A stretch of 64,000 bases of DNA from Paraflavitalea pollutisoli (lineage in GTDB: Bacteria; Bacteroidota; Bacteroidia; Chitinophagales; Chitinophagaceae): NCBI RefSeq assembly GCF_029360705.1, contig NZ_JARKMX010000008.1, forward strand, positions 2,968,202 to 3,032,201, read 5' to 3'. The notes under the pieces were generated by a model. It was not told where the DNA came from. It was given only the letters and a program-made list of their open reading frames with translations, and ran no database searches. How positions within the stretch are numbered: position 1 is the first letter of the stretch; each line of letters begins with the position of its first letter. Both the position numbers and the translations under genes were made by a program. Below, in pieces: positions 7,878 through 15,923 of this stretch.

Positions 7878-8204
7878 CTATCTCTTGCGTGGCGTATTCT
7901 TTCTGGCAGCTTTCTTCTTGGCGGCCTTCTTCCTGGGCGCTGCTTTCTTTTTGGCCACTTTCTTTTTGGCCACTTTCTTTTTGGTGGGAGCAGCTTTCTT
8001 CGCGGCCTTCTTGCTGGCGCCCTTCTTTTTCACGGGCACTTTGGCCCCCTTTTCCCGCGCCTCCGACAACCCGATCGCAATAGCCTGCGCCCGGCTCTTT
8101 ACAGTGCCTCCTTTTCCGCCTTTACCCGACTTCAGAGTACCTTTCTTCTTACGATGCATGGCGCTTTCCACCGATTTTTGTGCGCCTTTTGAATATTTGG
8201 CCAT
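7878..8204 (-). CDS. DUF6496 protein with Lys/Ala histone-like tail
   Basis: A 108-residue basic protein. Residues 1-55 match the DUF6496 pattern (MAKYSKGAQKSVESAMHRKK, GTLKSG, SRAQAIAIGLSEAREKGAKVP). From about residue 58 it becomes a low-complexity tail of KKAAKKAAP and KKKVAKKKV repeats ending in NTPRKR. The tail shares its unit with the 48-residue H1-like peptide at 2783-2929, so DNA or RNA binding is likely. It follows the hsp20 gene by 11 bases. The GLSEAR motif is typical of small stress-associated proteins, and the exact function is unknown. Confidence 0.8.
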   Translation of the reverse strand: MAKYSKGAQKSVESAMHRKKKGTLKSGKGGKGGTVKSRAQAIAIGLSEAREKGAKVPVKKKGASKKAAKKAAPTKKKVAKKKVAKKKAAPRKKAAKKKAARKNTPRKR

Positions 8205-8215
8205 AACTAGCTATT

Positions 8216-8677
8216 TTATTGAATAGGGATCGTTACACGCTCACATACGCCGTCCACTACACACTTGTGTATTGCTCCTTTTTGTAATTGGATCGCCAGG
8301 ATGCCACCCTCATAAGTCGCCTTGACATTCTCTACATCTTCCGGTAGCAAAAAGCTCCGGCAGAAAGACTCGATACCAAACTCCTTTTTATAAAAACGCT
8401 GCACTTCCTCATATTGAGCAGGCACGCACGACGAGCAACCCTGTACGATCAATACATCATCTTCGATCGCCAGCAACAGGTCCTGCTTCCTGTACCCGGG
8501 CAGGGCCATCTCCATGAGATAACCTGATGCCGTCTCCGCAATATTGATGGCCGGGCATCCAGCCAGGATCTTATCGCCATGTAATTCGGAGTGCAAACGA
8601 TCCATGTCGGAAAAGCACCCGCAAAACGTGCGGACAAGTGCGTGATCTTCTATCCGCGATAAACTTGCTGCGTTCAT
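8216..8677 (-). CDS. Hsp20/alpha-crystallin small heat-shock protein, Cys-rich
   Basis: A 153-residue protein with a recognisable alpha-crystallin domain from about residue 43: PAINIAETASGYLMEMALPG, then LLLAIEDDVLIVQG, FCRSFLLPEDVENVKATYEGG and GILAIQL. Members of this family are ATP-independent holdases that bind unfolding proteins. Oddly it has eight cysteines (FCGCF, GCSSC, FCRS, KCVVDGVC), far more than usual, which suggests metal or redox control. It is the first gene of a four-gene operon. Its start is preceded by a strong Shine-Dalgarno sequence, unusual for this phylum. Confidence 0.85.
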   Translation of the reverse strand: MNAASLSRIEDHALVRTFCGCFSDMDRLHSELHGDKILAGCPAINIAETASGYLMEMALPGYRKQDLLLAIEDDVLIVQGCSSCVPAQYEEVQRFYKKEFGIESFCRSFLLPEDVENVKATYEGGILAIQLQKGAIHKCVVDGVCERVTIPIQ

Positions 8678-8683
8678 AAAATA

Positions 8684-8690
8684 CCCTCCT
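8684..8690 (-). promoter_or_regulatory. Strong Shine-Dalgarno sequence of hsp20
   Basis: AGGAGGG read on the minus strand, 6 bases before the ATG at 8677. Most starts in this window, as in Bacteroidota generally, lack such a sequence. It fixes the hsp20 start and suggests high translation. Confidence 0.65.
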
Positions 8691-8860
8691 ATGACATAGT
8701 CAACTAAATTCTTGTGCCATATTGTTCAACCAATTTGGTGAGTTATCGCCCTCAATTGAACAGCCCTAACGCCCCCTTCGAGGAAGACCTTCCACAAAAC
8801 TACCTGTCGCAGCAAAGGGTATTGTTTTTTCGCTTAGGTAGTCATCTGTAAACCATTAAA

Positions 8861-9340
8861 ATGATTGTTATGCAACACAACGAAGAAGTGATAGAAGTGC
8901 TGAATGACCTGATCCGTATCAACAACGATCGCATAGAAGGTTATGAAAAAGCCATCAGCGAAACCAAGGATATAGACGCAGACTTACGCACACTGTTCCG
9001 CCGTATGGCCGACCAAAGCAGGCAAGCCAAGGCTGAACTGATCCAGGAGATCGGTAAGAAGGGTGGCGGAGCGGATACCAACAGCACTACCAATTCCGGT
9101 AAGATCTACCGCGCCTGGATGAGTGTGAAAGCCACCTTCTCCGGCAAAGACCGCAAATCGGTACTGGCAGCTTGCGAGTTTGGAGAAGATGCCGCACAAA
9201 AGGCCTATAATGAAGCACTCGAGTCAGAAGAGACCATGGATGTGGATATCCGGCAGCTGATCACCAAACAGAAAGCATCATTGCGTGAATCGCATGACCT
9301 CATCAAGCGACACCGCGATATGCAAATCGCCAATAAATAG
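8861..9340 (+). CDS. PA2169-type four-helix-bundle protein (DUF2383)
   Basis: A 159-residue helical protein of the PA2169/DUF2383 type, a ferritin-like bundle without a known activity. Diagnostic parts are EEVIEVLNDLIRINNDRIEGY, LFRRMADQSRQAKAEL, GADTNSTTNSGKIYRAWMS and CEFGEDAAQKAYNEAL. A second Met four codons in (8870) is an equally possible start, since neither has a clear ribosome-binding site. It is divergent from hsp20 across a 183-base gap and is followed after 50 bases by the DUF4142 gene, so the two plus-strand genes may form one unit. In related genomes such genes accompany general-stress functions. Confidence 0.8.
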   Translation: MIVMQHNEEVIEVLNDLIRINNDRIEGYEKAISETKDIDADLRTLFRRMADQSRQAKAELIQEIGKKGGGADTNSTTNSGKIYRAWMSVKATFSGKDRKSVLAACEFGEDAAQKAYNEALESEETMDVDIRQLITKQKASLRESHDLIKRHRDMQIANK

Positions 9341-9390
9341 ATCAAACACATACCCACATCAGATCAATTAATTAGTATAAAAAACCACAC

Positions 9391-9966
9391 ATGAAAAAAC
9401 ACCTAAGTAAATGGACCGTCGGCTTAATGCTGGCAGGTAGTTTGATGGTAGCTTGTCAGGATGAATCGAAACCTGAAGAAAGCAAGGAAGTAGCCAAAGA
9501 ACAAAATGAACAGAAATTTGATGCAGACTCATCCGAGGAAAAATCGGCTTTTGCAGTAGATGCCGCATCCGGCAACCTGGCCGAGATCAAACTCGCCAAG
9601 TTGGCCATTCAGAAATCTTCTAACAAAGAAGTGAAGGACATTGCGACGATGCTCGAAACCGATCACACAACAGCGCTGGGTGATCTTAAATCCATCGCTT
9701 CCGTAAAAGGCATCACCCTGCCAACGGATGAGCCCGATAAGACCAAGGAATTGATCACAGACCTGAGCGATGACAAGCCAGCAGATTTTGACAAGAATTG
9801 GGTAAAGGCATTGATAGACAAACATGAAAAGACGATCAGCGATTATGAAAAAGCGCTGAACGACCTGAAAGACGAAGACCTGAAAGCCTGGATCACCAAG
9901 GTATTACCCTCCATCCGTTCCCATCACGACAAACTGAAGGCGATCGAATCATCGCTAAAAAAATAG
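9391..9966 (+). CDS. DUF4142 lipoprotein
   Basis: A 191-residue protein with signal peptide and lipobox (LMVAC, Cys22), then a charged linker of Glu/Lys/Gln and a DUF4142 helical domain from about residue 50 (SGNLAEIKLAKLAIQKS, METDHTTALGDLK-type helix, LPSIRSHHDKLKAIES). It is paralogous in architecture to 6749-7339 but in the opposite orientation, so the hsp20/PA2169 divergent promoter region is flanked by DUF4142 genes on both arms. The role is unknown; the envelope location follows from the lipobox. Confidence 0.82.
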   Translation: MKKHLSKWTVGLMLAGSLMVACQDESKPEESKEVAKEQNEQKFDADSSEEKSAFAVDAASGNLAEIKLAKLAIQKSSNKEVKDIATMLETDHTTALGDLKSIASVKGITLPTDEPDKTKELITDLSDDKPADFDKNWVKALIDKHEKTISDYEKALNDLKDEDLKAWITKVLPSIRSHHDKLKAIESSLKK

Positions 9967-9993
9967 TTTTTCATAAGGCACATTGGACTTTAC

Positions 9994-10024
9994 AAGGGCT
10001 GGTTTCTACCAGCCCTTCCTTTTT
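9994..10024 (+). terminator. Intrinsic terminator after DUF4142
   Basis: A 10-base-pair stem AAGGGCTGGT / ACCAGCCCTT with a 4-base loop, then CCTTTTT. It starts 28 bases after the stop codon. Confidence 0.85.
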
Positions 10025-10136
10025 GTATACACTCTTCGAAAAACACCGGATGCCCATCTCCCACCACATCCTGCAACAATCCCCTGGTTACGCGGCTTTC
10101 TGTTGACTTTCCTCCCCTCCCGGATGCTGGATTCAG

Positions 10137-10448
10137 ATGGCAATAAAATTTGATATACTTATAGAAAAGGCAATCATGTTACCCGATCAGTTACCCTATT
10201 TGAAAAGCCTGGCAAACTGCCTGAACAAGATCCGTACGGCTGGCTATACAGTCATCTTTAATAAAGTGGCGGAAGGCTTACAGGCAATACACAACAACAT
10301 AGTGTACCCACCAGGCGCCTATAAAATCATCAATACTTTTCAATTCGAAGCCATCTCCCATCCTGGCGCACAGGCGGTCATGTACATGATCGAAACCAAT
10401 GACGGCGTTAAAGGCACGCTTGTCAACGCCAACACGGTATCCTACTAA
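10137..10448 (+). CDS. Small protein of the family often labelled phosphoribosylpyrophosphate synthetase-like
   Basis: A 103-residue soluble protein. The pattern LNKIRTAGYTVIFN, then a Phe-Glu pair (TFQFEAISHPGAQAVMYMIE) and the ending DGVKGTLVNA resembles a short Bacteroidota family in which the C-terminus reads DGxKGxLVxAYG. Database names call this family phosphoribosylpyrophosphate synthetase, but it is far too small for that enzyme and has no PRPP-binding motif, so the name should not be taken as function. A second Met at codon 13 (10173) is a possible later start. It stands alone between two terminators. Confidence 0.55.
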   Translation: MAIKFDILIEKAIMLPDQLPYLKSLANCLNKIRTAGYTVIFNKVAEGLQAIHNNIVYPPGAYKIINTFQFEAISHPGAQAVMYMIETNDGVKGTLVNANTVSY

Positions 10449-10507
10449 AAGATTTCATTGCCAAACACTAAAGTGGATCCCAACCAGGATCATTCACAGA
10501 GATCAAA

Positions 10508-10564
10508 AAAATGAGGTCGAATCAGTTACCGGCTAAAGTACCGGTCTGATATCGACCTCATTTT
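10508..10564. terminator. Long bidirectional hairpin terminator
   Basis: A 57-base hairpin of three stacked arms: AAAATGAGGTCGA / TCGACCTCATTTT, ATCAG / CTGAT and ACCGG / CCGGT, separated by one-base and two-base bulges, with an 8-base loop. An A run on the left and a T run on the right allow it to work in both directions. It sits between two convergent genes. Confidence 0.8.
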
Positions 10565-10609
10565 AATACAATGTGTTTGTGTTACCCTGTAGCGCAATTG
10601 ACGACGTTG

Positions 10610-10756
10610 CTACGACGCCCTGATCAAACCAAGCAGCAAAGAAATAACTGCGAGAACGATCAGAATATGGATCAGACCCGAGGCGCTGTATACAAAGAAT
10701 CCCAGGATCCAGCCTATTACGAGTATCACGGCAATAAGATATAATATGCTTCTCAT
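10610..10756 (-). CDS. Lmo0937-family small membrane protein
   Basis: A 48-residue protein made of two hydrophobic helices: MRSILYLIAVILVIGWILGF and, after a short SASG turn, a second helix ending in LLGLIRAS. This matches the Lmo0937 family of tiny membrane proteins, common next to stress genes. The frame is open for 16 codons further upstream, but those are polar and unlike the family, so the start at 10756 is chosen. The function is unknown; in several bacteria such genes belong to the general stress response. Confidence 0.8.
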   Translation of the reverse strand: MRSILYLIAVILVIGWILGFFVYSASGLIHILIVLAVISLLLGLIRAS

Positions 10757-10921
10757 GTTATAATGTTTAACAACGACTATAAAAATCTCACGCCCTTCAG
10801 CCAACTTGCCACTCCGTCACTAATCTGTAGACGCATCTCCCCAGCCATGGCAACTTGTTGATGAAATAGCCAGTTCCACCCCTAAAGAACTTTACGGCAC
10901 ACTTCTTATTCGCATAGATAT

Positions 10922-11845
10922 ATGGCGCGGATCAAAAAGTTTTTCACCATTCTTAAGAAGGCAGTACTGGCGTTTATAGAAGACAATGGCTTCAAACTCA
11001 GCGCGTCGCTTTCTTATTATACTATCTTTTCTATCGGCCCCATCATCATCATCATTATTTCCCTGGTGGGCATCTTCCTGGGCCGCGAAGCCGTGCAGGG
11101 AGAGGTCTACGGGCAGATAAAGGGATTTATCGGCAGCAATGCCGCGTTACAGCTGCAGGAGATCATCAAAAATATTGAGTACTCGCAATTCAAGACAACC
11201 GGGCTTGTCATAGGGCTGGTTTTACTGTTGTTTGGCGCCAGCGGGGTATTTACCGAAATACAGGATTCCGTCAACCGCATCTGGTCTATTAAAGCCAAAC
11301 CTCAGAAAGGCTGGCTGAAGTTTATCGTCAACCGCCTGCTATCCTTCTCCCTGGTCGTAGGGATGGGCTTTATCATGCTGGTATCCTTGCTCGTCAGTAC
11401 CCTGCTCGATGCACTGAGCGGCTTCCTGCAACGTTTCTTCAGCGAAGACATCATCATCGTATTCTACATCGTCAACCTCGCCATCGTACTGGCCGTCATC
11501 ACCATCCTATTTGCCATCATCTTTAAAGTATTGCCAGATGCCAATATACACTGGCGGGATGTGATCAAAGGAGCCCTGTTTACTGCCGTCTTATTCATGA
11601 TCGGAAAGTTCCTGATCAGCTTTTACATCAGTAAATCGAATGTGGGGGTCACCTACGGCGCAGCTTCCACCATCGTCATTGTGCTACTGTGGGTATACTA
11701 TTCATCCGTGATATTATACCTGGGGGCAGAGTACACCAAGGTGCATGCAGTGGAAGCCGGCAAGGGCATCCGGCCAAAGGACAATGCCGTATTTATAGTG
11801 AAGCAGGAAGCCAGGGAAATACCCCCCTCCTACCTCGATACGTAA
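10922..11845 (+). CDS. YihY/BrkB-family membrane protein
   Basis: A 307-residue integral membrane protein with about six hydrophobic segments. The conserved YihY/BrkB parts are DNGFKLSASLSYYTIFSIGP near the N-terminus, GASGVFTEIQDSVNRIW in the middle and GAASTIVIVLLWVYYSSVIL followed by LGAEYTKVHA near the end. The family was once called ribonuclease BN by mistake and is now regarded as a transporter-like or envelope protein of unknown substrate. The oxidoreductase gene starts 14 bases downstream, so they are probably co-transcribed. Confidence 0.9.
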   Translation: MARIKKFFTILKKAVLAFIEDNGFKLSASLSYYTIFSIGPIIIIIISLVGIFLGREAVQGEVYGQIKGFIGSNAALQLQEIIKNIEYSQFKTTGLVIGLVLLLFGASGVFTEIQDSVNRIWSIKAKPQKGWLKFIVNRLLSFSLVVGMGFIMLVSLLVSTLLDALSGFLQRFFSEDIIIVFYIVNLAIVLAVITILFAIIFKVLPDANIHWRDVIKGALFTAVLFMIGKFLISFYISKSNVGVTYGAASTIVIVLLWVYYSSVILYLGAEYTKVHAVEAGKGIRPKDNAVFIVKQEAREIPPSYLDT

Positions 11846-11859
11846 ACCAATTGAACAAC

Positions 11860-13080
11860 ATGGACCTTCGGTCAGACAAGCCATATGCATTATTACGGCA
11901 TGGATTGGGTTATGTGTACCCATCCATCCGCAAGCACATCAAAGCAGACGTTGCCATCATGGGCGCCGGTATCACCGGGGCACTGGTAGCATGGCACCTT
12001 ATACAAAAAGGTATACAGCCGGTGATCCTGGACCGCCGCCATGCCGGTATGGGCAGCACCGCTGCCAGCACCTCGCTGCTGCAATACGAGATCGATACGC
12101 CCCTGCACAAGCTAATCAGGCAGGTCGGCGAAAAGAACGCTGTATTGAGTTACCTGCTTTGCCGCCAGGCAATCTACGACCTGCACGAGATCGCTAAAAA
12201 GCTGCCAGAGAAGCCCGCATTCGAACTGAGGCCCAGTTTCCAATACGCTTCCTACAATTCGCACGTCAAAGACTTGGAGAAAGAATACCTGCTACGCAAA
12301 CGAGCTGGCATCAACCTGCAGTTGCTCACCGCCAACGATGTCAAAAACCTGTTTGGCTTCCAAAAAGGCGGAGGCTTACTGTCTGCCGACGGCGGCATTA
12401 TAGACGCGTATCCATTTACCCATGCCTTGCTGAAACATGCGCAGGATAAAGGCGCCATCGTCTATGACAATACAGCCGTCACCCACATCGATTATGACTA
12501 CAACAACGTTGTATTGCAAACAGAATGGGGTCACAAGGTGACCGCCAAAAAGCTGATCATTGCCTGCGGGTACGAATCGCACCATTACCTCCCCAAAAAG
12601 ATCGAACGCCTCCATTCTACCTACGCCCTCATCAGTGAACCTTTCTTCGGCAAGGATTTCTGGCACGAAAACGCCCTCATTTGGGAAACAGCGAATCCCT
12701 ATCTGTATATGCGCCCATCATCCGACAATCGCATACTCATCGGGGGAAAGGACGATGCATTTTACAACCCCACCCGTAGGGATGCCAATATTGCGCGCAA
12801 AACCCGACAATTGGAAAACTCCTTTCACAAACTGTTTCCGCATATACCGCTGCGAACTGACTTTGCCTGGGCAGGCACCTTTGCCAGCACCAAAGATGGG
12901 TTACCCTTTATCGGCAGCATACCCGAACGTCCTAATACCCTGTTTGCCCTGGGATTTGGCGGCAATGGCATCACCTTCAGCCTGTTGGCCGCTCAGATTA
13001 TTAGCGATTTATTATCAGGTAAAAATAATGCTAACGGGAAGTTATTCTCCTTCGACCGGCGGGGAGCCGGGGTGGCATAA
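11860..13080 (+). CDS. FAD-dependent oxidoreductase (DAO family)
   Basis: A 406-residue flavoprotein. The frame is open into the 3' end of the BrkB gene, but homology begins at MDLRSDKPYALLRHGLGYVY; the start at 11860 lies 14 bases after the BrkB stop. The FAD-binding motif DVAIMGAGITGALVAWHLI is at about residues 30-48, the GMGSTAAST loop follows, and the C-terminal signature FALGFGGNGITFS is present. It is a paralogue of 4975-6519 without the Rieske domain. The substrate is unknown. No signal peptide is present. Confidence 0.88.
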   Translation: MDLRSDKPYALLRHGLGYVYPSIRKHIKADVAIMGAGITGALVAWHLIQKGIQPVILDRRHAGMGSTAASTSLLQYEIDTPLHKLIRQVGEKNAVLSYLLCRQAIYDLHEIAKKLPEKPAFELRPSFQYASYNSHVKDLEKEYLLRKRAGINLQLLTANDVKNLFGFQKGGGLLSADGGIIDAYPFTHALLKHAQDKGAIVYDNTAVTHIDYDYNNVVLQTEWGHKVTAKKLIIACGYESHHYLPKKIERLHSTYALISEPFFGKDFWHENALIWETANPYLYMRPSSDNRILIGGKDDAFYNPTRRDANIARKTRQLENSFHKLFPHIPLRTDFAWAGTFASTKDGLPFIGSIPERPNTLFALGFGGNGITFSLLAAQIISDLLSGKNNANGKLFSFDRRGAGVA

Positions 13081-13124
13081 GAAACCGGATCATCACCTAA
13101 CCAACCAAACCATCCGCTCTCCAA

Positions 13125-14066
13125 CTAATAACCCAGGTTCTTCAAACAGCCCCGCAGGTTATTGCCTTTCTTCAGGACCATATAAAACAGGTCTCCTAAC
13201 TTTTGTACACGCTTCTCTATATTGAAGATCGTAAACTGTGACGGATGTAACCCGGTTTTCACTTCCTTCCACGCCAAGGGCGTAGACACCGAAGCGCCGG
13301 GCACCGGCCGAAGACTATAGGTCGATGCCAGTGTTTGCCCTTTTGAATTCTGCAGGTAATCGATATAGATCTTATTGCCTCTTTTCTTCAGCGATCGCTC
13401 GAGCGAAGTGAGATCGGGTAACTGCTCCTGCACCAGCGTGGCCACAATATGCGCAAACTCCCTGGCTACTTCATACGAGTAGCGGGCATTCAGGGGAACA
13501 TACACATGCAGCCCTGTAGCACCAGATGTTTTGCAGTAACTAATAGCACCGGCCCGGTTCAGCACTTCCTGCACCGCCTGGGCGACTGTAACCACTTGGT
13601 CAAAGGTGTTTTTGTCAGAAGGATCTATATCGATCATCAGGTAGGTAGGCTTTTCCGGCGCTCGGGTGGTAGAGTTCCACGGGTTCATCTCGATGCAACC
13701 CAGGTTGGCCAGGTACAGGAGTGTTGCCTTATCGTTACACACAATATAATTGACCACCTTTTGAGAAGATTCCGCAAACTCGTCATAAGACTTAATCCAG
13801 GTGGGGCCTTCTTCAGCTGCATCCTTATGGTAAAACCCCTTGTCCTTAATGCCATTCGGATTGCGCTTCAACGACATTGGCCGGTCTTTGAGGTAAGGAA
13901 GGATATGGTCGGCCATGGTATTGTAATAAGCGATCACGTCTCCTTTTGTAATCCCTTCATCCGGGAAATACACCTTCGACAAATTCGTCAACTTCAGCGA
14001 CCGACGATTGATGGTGACAAGAGTGTCTTTTGCGACACTTTCTTTTACAGCCATAAGATGGTACAT
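13125..14066 (-). CDS. LigD-type polymerase/primase domain protein (end joining)
   Basis: A 313-residue stand-alone LigD polymerase domain (archaeo-eukaryotic primase fold). Metal-binding Asp residues are in LMIDIDPSD (Asp146 and Asp148) and in KIYIDYLQN. Other family marks are VYFPDEGITKGDVIAYY, RPMSLKRNPNG and SGATGLHVYVPL. With Ku it fills in or adds nucleotides at DNA ends in non-homologous end joining. It follows ku by 49 bases on the same strand. The ligase and phosphoesterase domains often fused in LigD are absent here and must be encoded elsewhere if the pathway is complete. Met6 (14051) is an alternative start. Confidence 0.92.
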   Translation of the reverse strand: MYHLMAVKESVAKDTLVTINRRSLKLTNLSKVYFPDEGITKGDVIAYYNTMADHILPYLKDRPMSLKRNPNGIKDKGFYHKDAAEEGPTWIKSYDEFAESSQKVVNYIVCNDKATLLYLANLGCIEMNPWNSTTRAPEKPTYLMIDIDPSDKNTFDQVVTVAQAVQEVLNRAGAISYCKTSGATGLHVYVPLNARYSYEVAREFAHIVATLVQEQLPDLTSLERSLKKRGNKIYIDYLQNSKGQTLASTYSLRPVPGASVSTPLAWKEVKTGLHPSQFTIFNIEKRVQKLGDLFYMVLKKGNNLRGCLKNLGY

Positions 14067-14115
14067 TTTATCAGTAAATCAACTTAGCATTACCGTTGCC
14101 GGGGAACAATAGCTT

Positions 14116-14889
14116 CTACGAAGCTTTTTTCTTTTTCGTATCCAGGCTCGCCTTCAATTGCGACATCAGGTCTTTCGCCCTCGAGTGCACCACCTTCATG
14201 TGCGGTGCTGCCACCTTTTTACCTTTCGCTTTCGCCTTGATCAATTTCATGAGTTTATCGTGGTAAGTATCCTTGTACGCGGAAATATCAAATTTTTCCG
14301 ACAGCTGATCGATCAGACTAAGGGCCATCTTCAATTCACCCGGCTTGCTGGTCAGCTTGGGTAGCGTGAGCTCTTTGGTGTCGCGAATCTCCTCGTCAAA
14401 CTTGATCTTCTGCACAACCAATACATCTTTAGCGGCGCGTATCACGCACAGGCTCTCTTTGTTGCGCAACACAAAACTGCCCAGTCCGGCCTTACCCGTT
14501 TTGTGCAGCGCACTCCACAAAAGCGCGTAAGCCCGTGCTCCCGACTTATCGGGTTGTATGTAATAAGGCGTTTCATACAACAGGGGATCTATTTCCGACT
14601 CGAGCACGAATGCCATGATATCGATATTCTTCGTTTTCTCGGGCATAGCCTTCTGAAAATCTTCATCGCTCAATACCACATAGTGTCCGTCCAGGTTATA
14701 GCCCTTCACAATATTCGCCCATTGAACTACTTTACCGGTTTTCTCATTGATCCGTTGAAACTTGATGTTCGAATGATCCTTCTTATCCAACATATCCAGG
14801 TCAAGATCACTTTCCTGGGTTGCACTGAATAGTTTGATGGGTATGTTTACGAGGCCAAAGCCGATGGCGCCACTCCATATTGCACGCAT
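14116..14889 (-). CDS. ku: Ku protein, DNA end-binding
   Basis: A 257-residue bacterial Ku of normal length. The start at 14889 gives the classic N-terminus MRAIWSGAIGFGLVNIPIKL; the open frame further upstream has no family match. Ku forms a homodimer ring that threads onto broken DNA ends and recruits LigD. The C-terminus is a basic tail (KAKAKGKKVAAPHMKVVHSR) ending in LDTKKKKAS. The polymerase-domain gene follows in the same operon. I see no clear promoter box; the upstream sequence is A/T-rich. Confidence 0.95.
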   Translation of the reverse strand: MRAIWSGAIGFGLVNIPIKLFSATQESDLDLDMLDKKDHSNIKFQRINEKTGKVVQWANIVKGYNLDGHYVVLSDEDFQKAMPEKTKNIDIMAFVLESEIDPLLYETPYYIQPDKSGARAYALLWSALHKTGKAGLGSFVLRNKESLCVIRAAKDVLVVQKIKFDEEIRDTKELTLPKLTSKPGELKMALSLIDQLSEKFDISAYKDTYHDKLMKLIKAKAKGKKVAAPHMKVVHSRAKDLMSQLKASLDTKKKKAS

Positions 14890-15165
14890 AAAGGATGATT
14901 TTATCTTTACTATATAAAAATGCTGCCGCACCTCCTCACTCGCTCCATCCTTTTGCATCAAAAATTCGTAAATAAATGGCGCTCTGTAGATTTGACTACA
15001 CAGACGAGCCATGAAATCAACACAATTCCCCAGCTATGGTACAAGGAATGTGAATTGATTAGCCTTTCATGACCACCTGAAAGTTAAACGGGATGAAGAA
15101 ACCACTACGTCTCAGGTTGTCTGCACTGTGCAAGAAAAGAAACCATGAATTGAAAACACCGAAAA

Positions 15166-15840
15166 ATGAAAACAATGAGAAACGCAACGAGCAAATGGAA
15201 AAGAGTATTACTGTTAGCAGCCTTCACCGGGTCTTTATCTGCTGCAATGGCTCAACAACAACAAACAACCGGCGAAAATAGCCTTCAACCTAAGTTTGGT
15301 ATCAGGGGTGGCGTAAACCTCTCCAACCTGTATGTTGACGATGTACAAGATGAGAATATGAAGGTTGGTCTGAACGTGGGTGTATTTGCCAAGTTCCCAC
15401 TGACCAAAGGGTTCTCTATACAACCAGAGTTGGCTTATAGTAGCAAAGGTGCTAAGATCACTTATGACAATATCTTCGGCGATGGCGAGTACCGGTTCAA
15501 CCTCAACTACATTGACCTACCCGTACTGGCAGTCGTGAACCTGGGCGAAAACTTCAACATTCATGCTGGCCCCTATGTAAGCTACCTTACTTCAGCCAAC
15601 ATCAAAAGATTGGATAATGAGAGCGGTGAAGTGGATGATATTGCAGACCTCAAAGCTGATAACTTCAAACGCTTTGATTATGGCCTCGTAGGTGGCGTAG
15701 GATTTGACATCGAAAACTTTACCATCGGTGCCCGATACAATTACGGCCTTAACGAAATTGGCGATGGCGGCATTGCCGGCCAGGCCACCAAGAACTCCAA
15801 GAACAGCGCCTTCACTTTCTACATTGGCATAGGATTCTAA
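15166..15840 (+). CDS. Outer-membrane beta-barrel protein, porin family (PorT-like)
   Basis: A 224-residue protein with a signal peptide ending at AAMAQ (about residue 29), then an eight-strand type barrel of the OMP_b-brl_2/PorT-like family: GIRGGVNLSNLYVDD near the start, SIQPELAYSSKG, LPVLAVVNLGENFNIHAGPY and a C-terminal FTFYIGIGF with the terminal Phe typical of outer-membrane proteins. Such proteins are common in Bacteroidota and their individual roles are mostly unknown. The start codon could also be Met4. It is a single gene with its own terminator. Confidence 0.85.
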   Translation: MKTMRNATSKWKRVLLLAAFTGSLSAAMAQQQQTTGENSLQPKFGIRGGVNLSNLYVDDVQDENMKVGLNVGVFAKFPLTKGFSIQPELAYSSKGAKITYDNIFGDGEYRFNLNYIDLPVLAVVNLGENFNIHAGPYVSYLTSANIKRLDNESGEVDDIADLKADNFKRFDYGLVGGVGFDIENFTIGARYNYGLNEIGDGGIAGQATKNSKNSAFTFYIGIGF

Positions 15841-15862
15841 GCAACTAGTTAGTTTCCACAAC

Positions 15863-15898
15863 AAAATGGCCCGATGGAATATCCGTCGGGCCATTTTT
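15863..15898. terminator. Bidirectional intrinsic terminator
   Basis: Stem AAATGGCCCGA / TCGGGCCATTT with an 11-base loop, an A run before and a T run after. It serves the plus-strand barrel gene and possibly the convergent kinase operon that ends at 15924. Confidence 0.8.
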
Positions 15899-15923
15899 GC
15901 ATTATAGTTGCCGAAAAAAAAAT

